Part shown: one piece after another, positions 14,517 through 16,655 of the stretch | Layout of the letters: every line of letters begins with the position of its first letter | How positions within the stretch are numbered: the first letter of the stretch is position 1 | NCBI GenBank assembly: GCA_002340095.1 | Contig: DDKS01000050.1 | Coordinates: forward strand, 1 to 16,655 | Direction: 5' to 3' | Origin: Betaproteobacteria bacterium UBA2592 | GTDB lineage: Bacteria; Pseudomonadota; Gammaproteobacteria; Burkholderiales; Rhodocyclaceae | Length of the DNA stretch: 16,655 bases | Translations under genes and position numbers: made by a program | Notes under the pieces: generated by a model | Databases searched by the model: none | Seen by the model: the letters and a program-made list of their open reading frames with translations, nothing else | Told to the model about the DNA's origin: nothing

Positions 14517-14544
14517 TTCACCGGCCGGGGCCTTCGGGTACAAT
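14517..14544 (+). promoter_or_regulatory. Probable dapA promoter
   Basis: TTCACC (14517-14522) and TACAAT (14539-14544) are separated by 16 bases. Transcription would start near 14551, giving a very short leader (about 23 bases) before the dapA start at 14574. AGGCCCC (14498-14504) and GGGGCCT (14527-14533) form an inverted repeat around the -35 element, which might be an operator or a weak terminator for the HDAC-family gene. Confidence 0.5.
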
Positions 14545-14573
14545 CCCTGACTTCCTATATGACCAGATCACCC

Positions 14574-15461
14574 ATGATTACCGGATCCATTGTTGCCGTT
14601 GTCACCCCCATGTTCGAGGATGGCAGCCTCGATTTCGATTCCCTCCGGAAACTGGTGGATTTCCATGTGGCGGAAAAGACCGATGGCATCGTCGTCGTCG
14701 GCACGACTGGTGAATCCCCCACGGTGGATGTGGAGGAGCACTGCGAACTGATCCGGGTGACGGTGGAACATGCCGCCGGGCGTATTCCTGTCATTGCCGG
14801 CACGGGCGCCAATTCCACCACCGAGGCCATCGAACTCACCCGCTTCGCCAAGGAGGCCGGCGCCGATGCGGCGCTTTCCGTGGTGCCTTACTACAACAAG
14901 CCCACCCAGGAAGGCCTCTACCAGCACTTCCGCGCTGTTGCCGAAGCGGTGGATATTCCCGTCATCCTCTACAACGTGCCCGGCCGCACCGTTGCGGATA
15001 TGAGCAACGACACCGCATTGCGCCTGGCCCAGATTCCCAACGTGGTTGGCATCAAGGACGCCACCGGCAATATCGACCGGGCCTGTGACCTGATCGCCCG
15101 GGCGCCCAGGGATTTCGCCCTCTACAGCGGCGACGACATGACCTGCATGGCCGCGATCCTGCTGGGCTTTCATGGCACCATCTCCGTCACCGCTAACGTG
15201 GCGCCGCGACTGATGCACGACATGTGCGCCGCCGCTGCCGCAGGTGACGGCCGGTTGGCGCGGGACATCCATTTCCGCCTGCTCGGACTGCATCGGGACC
15301 TGTTCTGCGAAGCCAATCCGATTCCCGTGAAATGGGCGGTGCAGCAGATGGGGCTGATTCCTTCTGGCATCCGTCTGCCGCTGACCCCCCTTGGAGCGGC
15401 CGGTCAGGAGAAGGTGGCCGCCGCCATGCGGCTCGCCGGCATCGAGATGCAGGGGGCATGA
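14574..15461 (+). CDS. dapA: 4-hydroxy-tetrahydrodipicolinate synthase
   Basis: DapA condenses pyruvate with aspartate semialdehyde, the first dedicated step towards diaminopimelate and lysine. The 295-residue product has the key residues at their usual E. coli numbers: Schiff-base lysine K161 in GIKDATGN, T44, T45 in GTTGESPT, Y107 in PYYNKPTQ, and Y133 and R138 in LYNVPGRT. The start at 14574 gives the standard MITGSIVAVVTPM. An ATG at 14559 would leave almost no leader after the probable promoter. No clear ribosome-binding site precedes either. The stop overlaps the bamC start by four bases (ATGA), the usual dapA-bamC operon. Confidence 0.98.
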   Translation: MITGSIVAVVTPMFEDGSLDFDSLRKLVDFHVAEKTDGIVVVGTTGESPTVDVEEHCELIRVTVEHAAGRIPVIAGTGANSTTEAIELTRFAKEAGADAALSVVPYYNKPTQEGLYQHFRAVAEAVDIPVILYNVPGRTVADMSNDTALRLAQIPNVVGIKDATGNIDRACDLIARAPRDFALYSGDDMTCMAAILLGFHGTISVTANVAPRLMHDMCAAAAAGDGRLARDIHFRLLGLHRDLFCEANPIPVKWAVQQMGLIPSGIRLPLTPLGAAGQEKVAAAMRLAGIEMQGA

Positions 15462-16594
15462 AGATGCGTAGCAGGGTTTCCCCCCTCGTTCTGGGACTGC
15501 TCGCCGTGAGTCTGGGGGGGTGTTCCAGCCTCATCCCGGAAACCAAGAAGATCGATTACAAGTCGGCGGGCAAGGCGCCCACCCTGGAAGTGCCGCCCGA
15601 TCTGACTCAGTTGTCCCGGGATGACCGGTTCGCGGTGCCTGACTTCTCCGCCCGGGGCAGCGCCACCTTCTCCGAGTACAGCGCGGAACGGGGACCGGGG
15701 GCGGCTGCAGCCCAGAACTCGGTGGTCCTGCCCCAGATCGACAATGTCCGCATCGAGCGTTCCGGCAACCAGCGTTGGCTGGTAGTCACCGCGCCGCCCG
15801 ACCGGCTCTGGGATTCCGTCAAGGATTTCTGGCAGGAGCTGGGCTTCATCATCGTCACCGAAATGCCCGAAGCCGGCATCATGGAGACCGACTGGGCCGA
15901 GAACCGGGCCAAGATTCCTTCCGACATCATCCGCAACACCCTGGGCAAGTTGCTGGATTCTCTTTACTCGACCGGGGAGCGGGACAAGTTCCGGACCCGT
16001 TTCGAGCCCGGTGCCACCCCGGGGACCACGGAAATCTTCATCAGCAACCGCCGCATGGAAGAGGTCTACACCTCGTCCGCCCAGGAGGATACGCGCTGGC
16101 AGCCTGCTGCTCCCGATCCCGAGCTTGAGGCCGAGATGCTGCGCCGCCTCATGGTGCGTCTGGGAACCGATGAGCGTCGCGCCGAGGCAGCCCTGGCTTC
16201 GGCCAGGGCTGAGGAGCGGGCCAAACTGGTTCGTTCTGGCGACGGTTCCGGCGTGCTCGAGGTGCAGGAGCGGTTTGACCGGGCCTGGCGCCGGGTGGGC
16301 CTTGCCCTGGATCGGGTTGGCTTCACCGTCGAGGACCGGGACCGGAGCCGGGGGATGTATTACGTCCGCTATGTGGACCCGGAGACGGATGGCAAGAAGA
16401 AGGACGATGGCTGGCTGTCCCGTCTGGCTGTCTGGAAGAGCGATTCCAAGAGTGCACCCCAGAGCCGTTACCGCATCTTTGTCGAGGAGGTGGCGGGCTC
16501 CACCCGGGTGCAGGTGCTGACCCCCGAAGGGGGAGTGGATCGGACCGAAACTTCCAAGAAGATCCTGGCGCTGCTGTTCGATCAGTTGCGCTGA
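15458..16594 (+). CDS. bamC: Outer membrane protein assembly factor BamC (lipoprotein)
   Basis: BamC is an accessory lipoprotein of the BamABCDE complex that folds beta-barrel proteins into the outer membrane. The 378 residues start with a signal peptide and lipobox LGGC (C22, followed by Ser, so outer membrane). The conserved unstructured lasso that binds BamD comes next (about 28-55, KKIDYKSAGKAPTLEVPPDL). Two helix-grip domains follow (about 100-205 and 260-378), with QRWLVVTAPPDRLWDSVKDF at the start of the first. The ATG at 15458 overlaps the dapA stop (ATGA) and has AGGGGG just upstream. An ATG two codons later (15464) is an alternative. The message ends at the strong terminator at 16607. 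Confidence 0.95.
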   Translation: MKMRSRVSPLVLGLLAVSLGGCSSLIPETKKIDYKSAGKAPTLEVPPDLTQLSRDDRFAVPDFSARGSATFSEYSAERGPGAAAAQNSVVLPQIDNVRIERSGNQRWLVVTAPPDRLWDSVKDFWQELGFIIVTEMPEAGIMETDWAENRAKIPSDIIRNTLGKLLDSLYSTGERDKFRTRFEPGATPGTTEIFISNRRMEEVYTSSAQEDTRWQPAAPDPELEAEMLRRLMVRLGTDERRAEAALASARAEERAKLVRSGDGSGVLEVQERFDRAWRRVGLALDRVGFTVEDRDRSRGMYYVRYVDPETDGKKKDDGWLSRLAVWKSDSKSAPQSRYRIFVEEVAGSTRVQVLTPEGGVDRTETSKKILALLFDQLR

Positions 16595-16606
16595 GCCCCA
16601 GGCGGC

Positions 16607-16655
16607 GGCACCCACGAAAAAACCCGGGGAAATCCCGGGTTTTTTCGTGGGTGCC
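16607..16655. terminator. Perfect 22-bp inverted repeat, bidirectional intrinsic terminator
   Basis: The arms 16607-16628 and 16634-16655 are perfectly complementary over 22 bases around a five-base loop GAAAT. The core is CCCGGG-GAAAT-CCCGGG followed by six T; the other arm begins with six A after CACG. Both strands therefore carry a GC stem followed by a T run, fitting a terminator that works in both directions. It lies 12 bases after the bamC stop. The outer ten bases (GGCACCCACG) extend the stem beyond what a terminator needs. The right arm stops exactly at the window edge, so the repeat may be longer. Confidence 0.85.

Noticed and set aside
1..16655. CRISPR arrays, insertion sequences, tRNA/rRNA genes, phage or defence genes
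   Set aside because: None seen on reading both strands; there are no regularly spaced repeats, transposase motifs or structural RNA signatures other than the riboswitch.

Overview
The window is GC-rich chromosomal DNA from a betaproteobacterium. Rhodocyclales-like (the Azospira/Dechloromonas neighbourhood) is my best guess. The grounds are the surE-pcm-nlpD-rpoS block, the short H-NS protein ending in a WTGRGRQPKW DNA-binding motif, the dapA-bamC pair, and the recurring TAGAAT/TACAAT -10 boxes. It looks like core chromosome: I found no insertion sequence, phage gene, CRISPR array, tRNA or rRNA. Genes are tightly packed, with many 1-4 base stop/start overlaps.

Left part (1-3588). moaA (molybdenum cofactor synthesis) runs leftward. 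Divergent from it, the leader at about 1312-1405 carries a clear class-I cyclic-di-GMP riboswitch (GEMM). It precedes a stand-alone, membrane-anchored FliL-like gene, with a possible Shine-Dalgarno-masking hairpin between aptamer and start codon. Next come a single-domain cyclic-nucleotide-binding protein and, overlapping it by four bases, an AI-2E/PerM-family membrane protein whose frame is broken by one extra C near 2660.

Middle (3648-8439). zapE (AFG1-type ATPase) has its own TAGAAT box. A good sigma-70 promoter then starts what looks like one transcription unit: hns-like, surE, pcm, nlpD, rpoS. It therefore joins a nucleoid silencer, stress-survival and repair enzymes, a cell-division lipoprotein and the stationary-phase sigma factor.

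Right-middle (8453-13317). A leftward cell-envelope operon, moxR, DUF58, tgpA-like transglutaminase and mltB, runs head-on into rpoS with only 13 bases between the two stop codons.

Right end (13318-16655). A divergent intergenic region separates moxR from a histone-deacetylase-family amidohydrolase. Then dapA (lysine/peptidoglycan precursor) overlaps bamC (outer-membrane assembly lipoprotein) by four bases. The window closes on a perfect 22-bp inverted repeat that looks like a bidirectional terminator.

The most notable system is the c-di-GMP riboswitch controlling an orphan FliL-like gene beside a cyclic-nucleotide-binding protein. The rest is mostly well-known housekeeping genes in informative arrangements.
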